From Actinomycetota bacterium (GTDB taxonomy: Bacteria; Actinomycetota; Acidimicrobiia; Acidimicrobiales; Ilumatobacteraceae), in assembly GCA_027592925.1 (NCBI GenBank), contig JAQCJO010000008.1:1-43569 (forward strand): DNA of 43,569 bases, written 5' to 3'. Made by a program: the position numbers and the translations under genes. Position 1 is the stretch's first letter, and each line of letters begins with the position of its first letter. This document shows, piece after piece, positions 30,482 to 39,770 of the stretch. Under the pieces are notes generated by a model, which was not told the origin of the DNA, did no database searches, and saw nothing but the letters and a program-made list of their open reading frames with translations.

Positions 30482-31078
30482 TTAGTCTCCCGACGAATCT
30501 CGTCCGACACCGCGTAGGCCTGCCCACACGAGATCTGCAACTTGCTTTCCGATGACATCTGGATTGAATGCAATGTTGTTGTCGAGCAAATGTCTTACAA
30601 CACCTTCTGTTGTGCCGATCACCCCATGCGCAAGTGTGCGCAGGTGTGCTGCATCCAGATCGATCGCGATGAGTGGTGCAATCGCGTTTGCCGAATTGTC
30701 AACGACTCGGCGAACCGCACTTGCAAACTCTGCATCGTTGCGAGTGCCACTGTCGAACAAAAACTTGAAACGATGTTGGTCTGCTGAGGCCCATCTGAAG
30801 AATGCGATTGTTCCTTGCTCGGCTTGCTGCCTACCACCCGTGGCCTGCACAGTGGCCTTGGTGATTTCATTGATCATTTGTGTACCAGCATCTTCAATCA
30901 GCGCCAAAAACAAAGCGCGCTTCGATTCAAAATGTTGATAAACAACGGGCTTCGTTACGCCAGCCATGTCGGCGATGTCGTTCATCGACGATTCGTGAAA
31001 CCCCTTGGTTGCAAATACCTTGAGGGCAACATCCAGTATCTGGTCTTTGCGTTCGTGGGCGGGGAGTCGCGTTGACAT
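30482..31078 (-). CDS. TetR family transcriptional regulator
   Basis: RKDQILDVALKVFATKGFHESSMNDIADMAGVTKPVVYQHFESKRALFLALI. Confidence 0.93.
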   Translation of the reverse strand: MSTRLPAHERKDQILDVALKVFATKGFHESSMNDIADMAGVTKPVVYQHFESKRALFLALIEDAGTQMINEITKATVQATGGRQQAEQGTIAFFRWASADQHRFKFLFDSGTRNDAEFASAVRRVVDNSANAIAPLIAIDLDAAHLRTLAHGVIGTTEGVVRHLLDNNIAFNPDVIGKQVADLVWAGLRGVGRDSSGD

Positions 31079-31124
31079 GTCGCTATTACCGTACTCGCAT
31101 TGTCGGGTTATGCCTATTTGATTT

Positions 31125-31394
31125 CTAGACACCGTTTAGTCTGTCTTCTTTTTCTGCAGATTTAATTGCGTATCCCAAAACAATGGCTGGGGCAAGCAGG
31201 ATGGAACCGATGACGAGACCGGCTGTAGCAAGGCGACCAACGAGAGGTGTAAAAGTATCGATCAGTCCAACCGCAACTGCGACAATTGACACGCCAAATG
31301 CGAGATAGCCAAAGCGATTGGCCCGTTTCGTCCATAGGGCAATAAGGCTGCGACGGCGACGGACTGGATCAGGAGTTTGCGGTGTTGATGTCAT
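31125..31394 (-). CDS. Small membrane protein of unknown function (two predicted TM helices)
   Basis: ORF from internal ATG: MTSTPQTPDPVRRRRSLIALWTKRANRFGYLAFGVSIVAVAVGLIDTF... Confidence 0.65.
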   Translation of the reverse strand: MTSTPQTPDPVRRRRSLIALWTKRANRFGYLAFGVSIVAVAVGLIDTFTPLVGRLATAGLVIGSILLAPAIVLGYAIKSAEKEDRLNGV

Positions 31395-31424
31395 AGCCTC
31401 AAACACATGGTAGGGGGCGCAAGA

Positions 31425-32168
31425 GTGAATAAAGACATCACTGTTTCGCTCGATTGGCGCGACCAAGTAGCGGTCGTCACGATCAATCGCCCGGATAAAC
31501 GCAATGCTGTCGACATCGCAACGTTGCATGCATTGCGACAGGCTCAACTTGATGCGCTTGCAGGTTCGGCGCGCGTGTTGGTGCTCACAGGTGCACCGCC
31601 AGCATTTTGTGCTGGAGCCGATCTGGCGGGAGTACACGAAGACGAATTTCATGAGGCATTGCAGGTGGTGCTTCAAGGTTTCACACAGTTGCCGTTCGTC
31701 ACAATAGCTGCGGTAGACGGCCCGGCTCTTGGCGCGGGTGCTCAATTGCTCGTGTCATGCGATGTTCGAGTCGCAACGCCTACAAGTGTGATTGGCGTGC
31801 CAGCAGCAAAACTTGGGTTAGTTGTTAATCATTGGACTGTCGAGCGCATTGTGCACGAATTGTCGTGGCCTGTTGCTCGTGCAATGTTGCTCACTGCCAC
31901 CACATATACAGGCGCGCAATTGGCAAGTTTTGGATCGGTGCATCGCCTCGGATCATTGAGTGATGCTCTTGAGTGGGCAGACGAAATTGCTCAACTTGCA
32001 CCGCTCACGATTGAGGGACACAAGGTTGCACTCGAATCGACAGCAGGATTACCAGACGTCGATGAATTGGTGCGCGCCGCTCGCGAAAAAGCGATGCTGT
32101 CTAATGACGCACGAGAGGGCCGCGCAGCATTTAGTGAAAAGCGCAAGCCAAGGTTTACTGGTTCATGA
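31425..32168 (+). CDS. Enoyl-CoA hydratase/isomerase family protein
   Basis: VAVVTINRPDKRNAVD, GAPPAFCAGADLAG, AAVDGPALGAGAQLLVSCDVRVA; GTG start. Confidence 0.92.
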   Translation: MNKDITVSLDWRDQVAVVTINRPDKRNAVDIATLHALRQAQLDALAGSARVLVLTGAPPAFCAGADLAGVHEDEFHEALQVVLQGFTQLPFVTIAAVDGPALGAGAQLLVSCDVRVATPTSVIGVPAAKLGLVVNHWTVERIVHELSWPVARAMLLTATTYTGAQLASFGSVHRLGSLSDALEWADEIAQLAPLTIEGHKVALESTAGLPDVDELVRAAREKAMLSNDAREGRAAFSEKRKPRFTGS

Positions 32169-32803
32169 GCATTGTTGTTGACTTTCGTAAAGCCGTGGTT
32201 GTGTTCAATGGGTTTCCTGCACTAGCCGAAGCATCGATCGAGGTGCAGCGAGGTGAGATCGTGTTGTTGCAGGGACCAAACGGTGCAGGCAAGACAACGC
32301 TGTTGCGCGCATGTGCCGGGTTGTTGCCGATCGTGCGCGGCGAAGCAAGTGTGTTGGGGGTTGATCTGTGTGTCGACCGCCAATCAGTGCGTCCACGAGT
32401 TGGTTTGCTTGGACACGCCAACGGATTATTTGCTGATCTCACCATTGGCGAAAACGTTTTGTTCTGGGCGCAAATGGTTGGTGCGGAAGTGGCAGAAGTT
32501 GCATCAACACTCCAGCGTTTTGGCATCGATGGGCGATTGGCTCAGCAAAAAGTGATGCAATTATCAGCGGGTCAAAAACGTCGCTGCGCATTGGCATGCC
32601 TAGTCGTGCGTCGCGCAGAGTTGTGGCTGCTCGACGAACCACATGCAGGGCTCGATGCTGCTGCACGTGATGAAATTGATGCAATTATCCGTGAGGCATG
32701 CACTGCAGGTGCAACAGTGTTGATTGCGTCGCACGAACTTGAGCGCGCCCGAGGGCTTGCAACACGAAGTGTGTCAGTTGTTGCTGGACGGGTGGTGTCG
32801 TGA
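32165..32803 (+). CDS. ccmA: Heme exporter ATP-binding protein CcmA
   Basis: LLQGPNGAGKTTLLRACAGLLP, LSAGQKRRCALACLVVRRAELWLLDEPHAGLD; ATGA overlap. Confidence 0.9.
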   Translation: MSIVVDFRKAVVVFNGFPALAEASIEVQRGEIVLLQGPNGAGKTTLLRACAGLLPIVRGEASVLGVDLCVDRQSVRPRVGLLGHANGLFADLTIGENVLFWAQMVGAEVAEVASTLQRFGIDGRLAQQKVMQLSAGQKRRCALACLVVRRAELWLLDEPHAGLDAAARDEIDAIIREACTAGATVLIASHELERARGLATRSVSVVAGRVVS

Positions 32804-33495
32804 GCACACAACTCTCACTCGGTCGCGTTGCGCGGGCAGTGGCTGCAAAAGATTTGCGCATCGAGATGCGCAGTCGTGTTGTGATCAATCAGGTTTTTCC
32901 ATTTGCTGGTCTCGTGATGGTGATGTTTGCATTTGCGCTCGACAACGATGATGTGTTGACAAGGGTTGCCGGCGGTTTGGTATGGCTTGCCACCTTGTTT
33001 TCGTTGATCATTATTATTCAGCGGTCATTTGCTGTCGACACTGCCGACGGAGCGCTCGAAGCGCAACGAGTTGCAGGCCTTGACCCGGCAGGGATTTTTG
33101 TTGGTAAGGCTCTTGCGGTGATGGTGCAACTCGTCACTCTCGAGATCATGTTGTTCGTTGCCGCAGTCGTGTTGTATCGAGTGCAATTACATGCAGATGG
33201 CGCAGTGCTGTTGGTCACTTGCGTAGTGAGCGCAACGGCGGGATTGAGCTTCGTCGGTACGCTTTACGGAGGTTTGACAGCCGGATCACGAGGGCGAGAA
33301 ACATTGCTTCCTTTGTTGATGCTGCCGGTTGTTGCACCAGTACTCATTGGCGCAACTCGTGCCACCGAGTCGGCGTTTAACAGTGGAGGAGCAGCGGTGT
33401 CGGATGGTTGGCCATGGGTTGGAGTACTCGTTGTCTTTGCTGCCGTATTTGGGCTCGGCGGAATTTTGTCATTCGGATCGCTGATAGAGGAATAG
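32800..33495 (+). CDS. ccmB: Heme exporter membrane protein CcmB
   Basis: AKDLRIEMRSRVVINQVFPFAGLVMVMFAFA, LLPLLMLPVVAPVLIGATRATE; GTG start, position in ccm operon. Confidence 0.88.
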   Translation: MSTQLSLGRVARAVAAKDLRIEMRSRVVINQVFPFAGLVMVMFAFALDNDDVLTRVAGGLVWLATLFSLIIIIQRSFAVDTADGALEAQRVAGLDPAGIFVGKALAVMVQLVTLEIMLFVAAVVLYRVQLHADGAVLLVTCVVSATAGLSFVGTLYGGLTAGSRGRETLLPLLMLPVVAPVLIGATRATESAFNSGGAAVSDGWPWVGVLVVFAAVFGLGGILSFGSLIEE

Positions 33496-33509
33496 AGGAG
33501 TAGCCATCG

Positions 33510-34259
33510 ATGGACGCACAAACATTTAATGCGCGGGTTGCGACTCCAACCACACGGTTAATTGGTGCGTTGGCAATTGTGTCAATGGCTTGGGTCGTGA
33601 TTGGTGGATTAATCGTCACTCCGAAAGATGTTGATCAGGGCGACGCAGTGCGAATTATGTACGTGCACGTGCCTACTGCATGGGTTGCATATCTCGCATT
33701 CATCGTTACTGCGTTGGCGTCGGCGTGTTGGTTGCTCAGTCGCAAGCATTCGATGGGTTTTGACCGTGTGGCAGGAGCATCTGCAGAAGTCGGCGTGATC
33801 TTTATGGCCATGACACTCTTGAGCGGCAGCCTGTGGGGTCGCATTACGTGGGGTTCATATTGGGCATGGGATCCTCGACTCACAACAACATCTTTTTTGC
33901 TCGTGACCTATATCGGCTATTTGGCAGTGCGTGGTCTTGGTGGCTCGCTCGAACAACGTGCGCGCAGGTCGGCTGTCATTGCGCTACTCGCAGTTCTCGA
34001 AATTCCACTCGTGCACTTCAGTGTGTTGATGTGGCGCTCGTTGCATCAGAAGGCAAGTGTGCTGAGTGGCGATGGTGATATCAAGATGGATGGATCGATG
34101 CTGACCACGCTGTTGGTAGGAGTGATCGGTTTTACCTGTACATTCGCGTGGTTGGTCATGCACCGTCAGCGAGTGCTGGCAATGCAAGATGCGATGCAGA
34201 TGACGCAACTTGATGCCGCACTGCGCGAACGTGCTGATGAAAGCGCTGGTTTAAAGTAA
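33510..34259 (+). CDS. ccmC: Cytochrome c assembly protein CcmC
   Basis: IMYVHVPTAWVAYLAF, LWGRITWGSYWAWDPRLTTTSFLLVTYIGYLA (WWD-type domain). Confidence 0.93.
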   Translation: MDAQTFNARVATPTTRLIGALAIVSMAWVVIGGLIVTPKDVDQGDAVRIMYVHVPTAWVAYLAFIVTALASACWLLSRKHSMGFDRVAGASAEVGVIFMAMTLLSGSLWGRITWGSYWAWDPRLTTTSFLLVTYIGYLAVRGLGGSLEQRARRSAVIALLAVLEIPLVHFSVLMWRSLHQKASVLSGDGDIKMDGSMLTTLLVGVIGFTCTFAWLVMHRQRVLAMQDAMQMTQLDAALRERADESAGLK

Positions 34260-34393
34260 TGGATCATCTCGGGTTTATCGCAGTGGTGTACGGCGCGACG
34301 TTTGCAGTGATTGTCACGCTCGTCGTGAGAACTCTTTCGCAGGGGCGCGACTTGGCGAGCAAAGTCGCCGACAAGGACAAGCCTTGGACTTAA
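34259..34393 (+). CDS. ccmD: CcmD-like small membrane protein (44 aa)
   Basis: MDHLGFIAVVYGATFAVIVTLVVRTLSQGRDLASKVADKDKPWT*; ATG overlaps ccmC stop; single TM plus basic tail; below the ORF track length cut-off. Confidence 0.75.
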   Translation: MDHLGFIAVVYGATFAVIVTLVVRTLSQGRDLASKVADKDKPWT

Positions 34394-34869
34394 CGCCGCG
34401 CACGTCTGAAGTAAACGCGCCACTTGCACCGCGCAAGCGCAACACAAAATGGGGTTATGTCGCGGTACTCGTCGTCATTGTGGTCGCGGGCGGCACTATC
34501 GTCACCAAGTTTCTCACTTCGGCAATTGACTATTACTGCAACGTTGACGAAATTGGTAGCCGTGATGGGTGCGAACCAGGCAGGCGCATTCGGGTGCAGG
34601 GCACAGTTGAACAGGGGTCATTGAAGTCGGTCAATAACTCCACAAACTTTGTGATGATTTTTAATGAGAAAACTATTCAGGTTGTATATGAAGGCGACCC
34701 GGGCGGCATTTTCCAGGAGTGCATTCCGGTTGTTGCGCAAGGTCGATTAGTGGGTGATGTCTTTGAGGCAACGCGCATTGAAGTGAAACACTCCAATTCG
34801 TATGTCGCCGACAATACTGAGCGCTTAACAAAGGCGGAGGCACAGGTATGTTCGCCGCAGGCGGGGTAA
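34384..34869 (+). CDS. ccmE: Cytochrome c-type biogenesis heme chaperone CcmE
   Basis: DEIGSRDGCEPGRRIRVQGTVEQGS, GIFQECIPVVAQGRLVGDVFEATRIEVKHSNSY (HxxxY heme-attachment motif); TTG start. Confidence 0.88.
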   Translation: MDLTPRTSEVNAPLAPRKRNTKWGYVAVLVVIVVAGGTIVTKFLTSAIDYYCNVDEIGSRDGCEPGRRIRVQGTVEQGSLKSVNNSTNFVMIFNEKTIQVVYEGDPGGIFQECIPVVAQGRLVGDVFEATRIEVKHSNSYVADNTERLTKAEAQVCSPQAG

Positions 34870-36815
34870 GTAGCTCAATCGGGCGAGCGTTCTTGCTCGT
34901 TGGCATCATCGGTTCGCTGTTTGGTGCACTTGCCTCGATCAGTAGTGCACGGTCACGTGACCGAACTGTTGCGCGACTGATTCCGCGTTTTGCAATCTTG
35001 ATTTTTGCCGCCGCTGTGGGTGCGTTTGCGATCATGGAATACGCGATGATCACGCGTGATTTTTCGATGGCGTATGTGCAAAAAGTTGGTTCGACTGCAA
35101 CGCCTGCGCTGTACAACTTTGCGGCAGTGTGGAGTGCTCTTGAGGGATCACTTTTAATGTGGGTACTTATTTTGGCCGGCTACACAGTGGCCGTTTGTTT
35201 TTGGTTGCGCAAAAAAATGGACGACGTGTTGGCCAACTGGGCAATGGGAGTGATGTTTATTGTCTCAATGTTTTTCTTTTTGCTTTCGTTCGGTCCAGCA
35301 AATCCGTTTGCTGTAGGTGCACCCGGAGTATTTGATGGACCAGGGCCAAACCCGCTATTGCAAAATCACATCTTGGTGATGTTTCATCCGCCGCTGTTGT
35401 ATTTGGGATATGTGGGTGTCACTGTGCCGTTTGCGTTTGCAATTGGCGCACTTGTTACGGGCAGGGTTGGTGAAGGTTGGCTATTGGCCACTCGCAGGTG
35501 GACGTTGTTTGCATGGGGGTTTCTCACATTCGGAATCATTCTTGGCAGTTGGTGGAGTTACGAAGTATTGGGATGGAGCGGTGTGTGGGCATGGGACCCA
35601 GTTGAAAACGCATCGCTACTGCCGTGGATCACCGCAACTGCATACATTCACTCGGTGTTGGTGCAAGAACGCCGCGGCATGTTGCGAGTGTGGAATCTTT
35701 CGTTGCTGGTTTCCACATTTAGTTTAACGATTCTCGGCACGTTCCTTACTCGTAGCGGTGTGCTCAACAGCGTGCACGCATTTAGCGAAAGTGCCATTGG
35801 CCCATGGTTGCTCACATTCTTTGCCGTCATCGTGCTTGTTTCGATTGGCTTGATTGGTTGGCGCGGTGACAGGTTGCATGCGCCAGGCAGCATTGATTCG
35901 GTGGTCTCGCGTGAGGGTGCGTTCTTGATTAACAACGTGTTGTTTGCCCTGTTTGCATTTGTCGTGCTATTGGGAACTGTCTTTCCACTTATTGTTGAGG
36001 CTTTGCAGTCGCGCAGTATCACCGTTGGTGAACCATTTTTCGATCAGCTGGTTGCACCAATTGGTCTTGCGTTACTCACGATCATGGCCATTGCGCCGGT
36101 GTTGCCGTGGCGCAAGGCTTCTTCTGAGTTACTGAGCACCCGGTTGTTCTGGCCAGCATGGTGTGGCGTCGGGGCATTGGGCATCAGTGTTGTTGTTGGC
36201 GCAACCGGGTTTATGCCATTGCTCACGTTTGCTCTCGGCGGGTTTGCGAGTGGCTCGGCATTGCGTCAAGTGGTAATGGCTACACGCAAGCAGGGCCTGC
36301 GCGGATTAGTTGGTCGCACAAACGGTGGAATGATTGTGCATGTTGGCGTCATCTTGATTGCCGTAGCGCTCGCTGCATCAAACAGTTTTACGCACAGCCA
36401 AGAATTGTTTTTAAAAACCGGTACACCCGCATACTTTTCTGGACACAGTTTTGAATTGATCAAGATCGTCGAAGAAACAACCGATCGTGCTATCAGTGTG
36501 CAGGCATTGATCTCAATCGATGGCGGCAAGGCGTACGCTCCTGCAATCACCAAATACACCAAGGTCGGTATGAACATCGGTACGCCTTCGGTAAAGACAG
36601 GCATTCTTGGCGACATCTATCTCACGCTTGAGCCACCTGTCAAGCAAGACTCTGGCGAGGCGCACATCAAAGTATTCATTAAGCCACTGCTTGTGTGGCT
36701 GTGGATTGGTGGTTTTTTGATGGCACTTGGCACGTTGTTGGCAGCATTTCCAGGCCGTCGCCGTAAGCCAACCGATGCAACGTCTGCACTGATTGGTAGC
36801 AACGATGTTGAGTGA
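34848..36815 (+). CDS. ccmF: Heme lyase CcmF
   Basis: WSALEGSLLMWVLILAGYT, HPPLLYLGYVGVTVPFAFAIGAL, WWSYEVLGWSGVWAWDPVENASLLPW. Confidence 0.95.
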   Translation: MFAAGGVSSSIGRAFLLVGIIGSLFGALASISSARSRDRTVARLIPRFAILIFAAAVGAFAIMEYAMITRDFSMAYVQKVGSTATPALYNFAAVWSALEGSLLMWVLILAGYTVAVCFWLRKKMDDVLANWAMGVMFIVSMFFFLLSFGPANPFAVGAPGVFDGPGPNPLLQNHILVMFHPPLLYLGYVGVTVPFAFAIGALVTGRVGEGWLLATRRWTLFAWGFLTFGIILGSWWSYEVLGWSGVWAWDPVENASLLPWITATAYIHSVLVQERRGMLRVWNLSLLVSTFSLTILGTFLTRSGVLNSVHAFSESAIGPWLLTFFAVIVLVSIGLIGWRGDRLHAPGSIDSVVSREGAFLINNVLFALFAFVVLLGTVFPLIVEALQSRSITVGEPFFDQLVAPIGLALLTIMAIAPVLPWRKASSELLSTRLFWPAWCGVGALGISVVVGATGFMPLLTFALGGFASGSALRQVVMATRKQGLRGLVGRTNGGMIVHVGVILIAVALAASNSFTHSQELFLKTGTPAYFSGHSFELIKIVEETTDRAISVQALISIDGGKAYAPAITKYTKVGMNIGTPSVKTGILGDIYLTLEPPVKQDSGEAHIKVFIKPLLVWLWIGGFLMALGTLLAAFPGRRRKPTDATSALIGSNDVE

Positions 36816-37368
36816 GAAAAAAACGAAGCCGGTTGCGCCAATCGCAGCAACTGTGGTGGGCATCGTGCTTGTGTGTTTGCTGTGGGTGTTGGTCGGTGCC
36901 AAACCAAATCCGTCCGACAACGCCGACTCACCGCTGCTTGGGCAACCAGCGCCGGCGGTAGTGACAACAACACTTGAAGACAAACCATTTGATTTGTCTA
37001 GGCGCAAAGGATCATGGGTTGTATTCAACTTTTTCAACTCAACTTGTGTTCCTTGTCGGATCGAACATCCGCTTCTTCTTACATTTGTGCAAAACCAATT
37101 GTTGACCGACAATCCAGCCGAGATGTACACGGTGGTCAATGATGACAACGACAGTGCAGTGTTGGCATTTTTTGCAGAGAACAAAGGTGACTGGCAAAAG
37201 ATTCGTGACAATGACGGCAGTATTGCGGTTGCATTTGGTGTTGCCAAGGTTCCAGAGACGTGGATCATTGACCCCAACGGTTACGTGCGCTTGCGCATTG
37301 TTGGACAACTCTCGGAAGGCTTGCTCGACGAGCAGATGTCAATACTGAAAGTGCAATTTGGATCATGA
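36805..37368 (+). CDS. ccmG: CcmG/DsbE-like thioredoxin-fold protein
   Basis: GSWVVFNFFNSTCVPCRIEHPLL (CxxC), VAFGVAKVPETWIIDPNGYVRLRIVG. Confidence 0.88.
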   Translation: MLSEKKTKPVAPIAATVVGIVLVCLLWVLVGAKPNPSDNADSPLLGQPAPAVVTTTLEDKPFDLSRRKGSWVVFNFFNSTCVPCRIEHPLLLTFVQNQLLTDNPAEMYTVVNDDNDSAVLAFFAENKGDWQKIRDNDGSIAVAFGVAKVPETWIIDPNGYVRLRIVGQLSEGLLDEQMSILKVQFGS

Positions 37369-37859
37369 GCACATCAAACAAATTCAACAACAAGTATTCG
37401 TGGATTTTTATGGCCGCAATCGCTAGTGCACTATTACTTTTTGGTGGCTTGCGCGACACCGGCCCACGTTCACAACAAGATCGCATTGATGCAATCACAT
37501 CACGACTTGCTTGCCCTACCTGTCAGGGCGAGAGCGTGTATGTGTCTCGGGCATCTGCAGCAGAAGCAATTCGGGCAGAGGTTGCACGACAGGTTGGCAG
37601 CGGTTTGCGCACCGATGACGAAACGATTGCCTATATCGAGCAACGCTTTGGTGGTCAGGTATTGCTCCTGCCACGCTCAACTGGTATCGATTCACTGGTG
37701 TGGGCATTGCCGATTGCTGCATTGATCTGCGGTGCGGCAGCACTTGGCGTGGTGTTTAGAAAATGGCGTACTGCCGATGATGGTGACCCAAGCGCCGATG
37801 ACAGTGCATTAGTAGATGCCGCAATTGCTTCTAAAAATTTGACGGACTCAAACTCGTGA
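37365..37859 (+). CDS. ccmH: CcmH-like cytochrome c biogenesis protein
   Basis: DAITSRLACPTCQGESVYVSRASAAEAIRAEVARQVGSGLRTDDETIAYIEQRFGGQVLL. Confidence 0.88.
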   Translation: MSTSNKFNNKYSWIFMAAIASALLLFGGLRDTGPRSQQDRIDAITSRLACPTCQGESVYVSRASAAEAIRAEVARQVGSGLRTDDETIAYIEQRFGGQVLLLPRSTGIDSLVWALPIAALICGAAALGVVFRKWRTADDGDPSADDSALVDAAIASKNLTDSNS

Positions 37860-38587
37860 TCAATCCGGACGAGCAAGCGAGCCTGGAAGAAGAGCGCAGG
37901 TTCTTGCTGGAATCTTTGCGCGACCTTGAGCGCGAAAATGCGGCTGGTGATATTGACGTTGAAGATTTTCGAGTTCTGAAAAATGGCTATGTGCATCGTG
38001 CGGCACAGATCATCAAGGTTTTGGATGCGGGCGTAGATGCTCGTGAGGCTCGACCTCGCGCATCGATGAAGCGCAGAATTGGATCAGTCGCTGCTGTCGT
38101 GCTGATTGCAGGTGCGGCTGGTTGGTTTGTCGCCCAACAGTCTGGCCAGCGATTGCCGGGCCAAACATTGAGTGGCGGGATTGAAGACTCAACTGCATCG
38201 ATACTGTCTCAAGCACGAGCACTCAATTTTTCTGAACCAAAAACGGCAATTGATTTGTATTCAAAAGTATTGGCGCTCAACCCAGATCATGTAGAGGCAC
38301 TGACGTATCGCTCGTGGTTGATTGCGCTCGTTGCACGTGATGCGCCAGAAGATATGAAACTGTTGGCACTTGCTGCAGCAACGCAAGGCCTTGGTCGCGC
38401 AATTGACGTAGAGCCCGACTACGCGGATGCTCACTGCTTTCTTGGCATCGTCCGCTTTCGTCTAGCAGGTGATGCTGCTGGGGCAAAAGAACAACTCGAC
38501 ATTTGCGCAGTGATGAATCCGCCAGCAGAAGTGAAAGATTTCGTCGACTCAATTCGTGCTGAAGTAGCGACTGCTCTTAATCAATAG
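37856..38587 (+). CDS. CcmI-like TPR protein of cytochrome c maturation
   Basis: Cytoplasmic coiled N-term, TM (VAAVVLIAGAAGWFVAQQ), TPR-like segments; ATGA overlap with ccmH. Confidence 0.75.
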   Translation: MINPDEQASLEEERRFLLESLRDLERENAAGDIDVEDFRVLKNGYVHRAAQIIKVLDAGVDAREARPRASMKRRIGSVAAVVLIAGAAGWFVAQQSGQRLPGQTLSGGIEDSTASILSQARALNFSEPKTAIDLYSKVLALNPDHVEALTYRSWLIALVARDAPEDMKLLALAAATQGLGRAIDVEPDYADAHCFLGIVRFRLAGDAAGAKEQLDICAVMNPPAEVKDFVDSIRAEVATALNQ

Positions 38588-39059
38588 TTGGTGGTGGCCA
38601 AGCATGACCACGCACGATGATGCCCTTTTGACGCTCAAGCACCCACACCGAAGCCTTGCGCGAGTCGCGCATTCCAGTCACCACCATGCCACGGCGTTCG
38701 AGTGCATCGGTCACCATAGGAATCATGTCTCCGTGGCTGCAGAGCACCGCGTTGTCTGGACAGCTCTCGAGTAGTTCGAGAATCGGCTCGAACGGATTGT
38801 CTTCTGCCAGACGCTCGTCGGATGTCACAGTGATCGCAAGAGTTGCTCCGAGCGGTTTGAGCGTCTGCATGCATCGCATGAATGGGCTCGACAACAACAG
38901 TGTTGGCGCAAAGTCGGTCATCCGATCGGCGAGTGCGGCAGCCTGCAGAATTCCTTTATCATCCAATGGGCGTTTGCGGTCGTCATTGTCGTTCGCGGGA
39001 TCCTCAAGCCACTTGCTACGTTTGCCGGCCTTGGCGTGTCGAACTAAAAAGAGTGGCAT
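38577..39059 (-). CDS. SixA-like phosphohistidine phosphatase
   Basis: MPLFLVRHAKAGKRS (RHG motif), SSPFMRCMQTL, VLCSHGDMIP. Confidence 0.9.
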   Translation of the reverse strand: MPLFLVRHAKAGKRSKWLEDPANDNDDRKRPLDDKGILQAAALADRMTDFAPTLLLSSPFMRCMQTLKPLGATLAITVTSDERLAEDNPFEPILELLESCPDNAVLCSHGDMIPMVTDALERRGMVVTGMRDSRKASVWVLERQKGIIVRGHAWPPPTID

Positions 39060-39113
39060 GCGCCGTCAATCTAGCGATGTAATGAGGCAGACTGGACAGA
39101 GGAGAGATGAATT

Positions 39114-39725
39114 ATGGGCTTTTTTGATCGCAATCGTGAACAACTTGCAAATAAGGGCATTGATGATGCCCGATTGCCGCCAGGTCAGTATTTGACCGAG
39201 CGATTTCCAGTACTGCACGTTGGCGATGTGCCTACGTATGCACCAGGTGATTGGGATCTCAAAATATTTGGTCTTGTCGACAAACCATTCACGATCAATC
39301 TGGATGAATTGAAAAGCATGCCTGCAGTGACATTGCTGACCGATATTCATTGTGTGACCAAGTGGTCAAAGTTTGACACCACGTGGAAAGGTGTGCGAGT
39401 ACGCGACTTGTTTGAGCGCGCTGGAATGCAATCAGGTGCTGCGTACATCATGGGTCATGCCGAGCACGGCTACACGGCCAACCTGCCACTTGGTGATGTG
39501 CTGCTCGACGAATCACTCGTGGTCTATGAGTACGAAGGTGAGGAGATTGAGCCAATTCATGGCGGTCCAGTGCGGTTGCTCGTGCCTCATTTGTATTTTT
39601 GGAAATCTCCGAAGTGGTTGCGCGGTCTTGAATTACGTGCAACAGATGCGCCAGGGTTCTGGGAGCAAAATGGATACAACATGTACGGAGATCCGTTTTT
39701 AGAACAGCGTTTTTGGGGCGACTAA
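39114..39725 (+). CDS. Sulfite oxidase-like (YedY/MsrP-type) molybdopterin-dependent oxidoreductase
   Basis: VTLLTDIHCVTKWSKFDTTWKGVRVRDLFERAG, HGGPVRLLVPHLYFWKSPKWLRGLEL. Confidence 0.92.
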   Translation: MGFFDRNREQLANKGIDDARLPPGQYLTERFPVLHVGDVPTYAPGDWDLKIFGLVDKPFTINLDELKSMPAVTLLTDIHCVTKWSKFDTTWKGVRVRDLFERAGMQSGAAYIMGHAEHGYTANLPLGDVLLDESLVVYEYEGEEIEPIHGGPVRLLVPHLYFWKSPKWLRGLELRATDAPGFWEQNGYNMYGDPFLEQRFWGD

Positions 39726-39742
39726 AACGTGCTAAAGGTTTG

Positions 39743-39770
39743 AGCTAGATAGCTAGATAGCTAGATAGTT
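39743..39770. repeat. 8-bp tandem repeat, about 3.5 copies (AGCTAGAT)n
   Basis: AGCTAGAT-AGCTAGAT-AGCTAGAT-AG; contains the stop codon of the minus-strand regulator. Confidence 0.95.

Noticed and set aside
39743-39770. AGCTAGAT repeats as CRISPR
   Set aside because: Units are 8 bp, contiguous, without spacers or cas genes.
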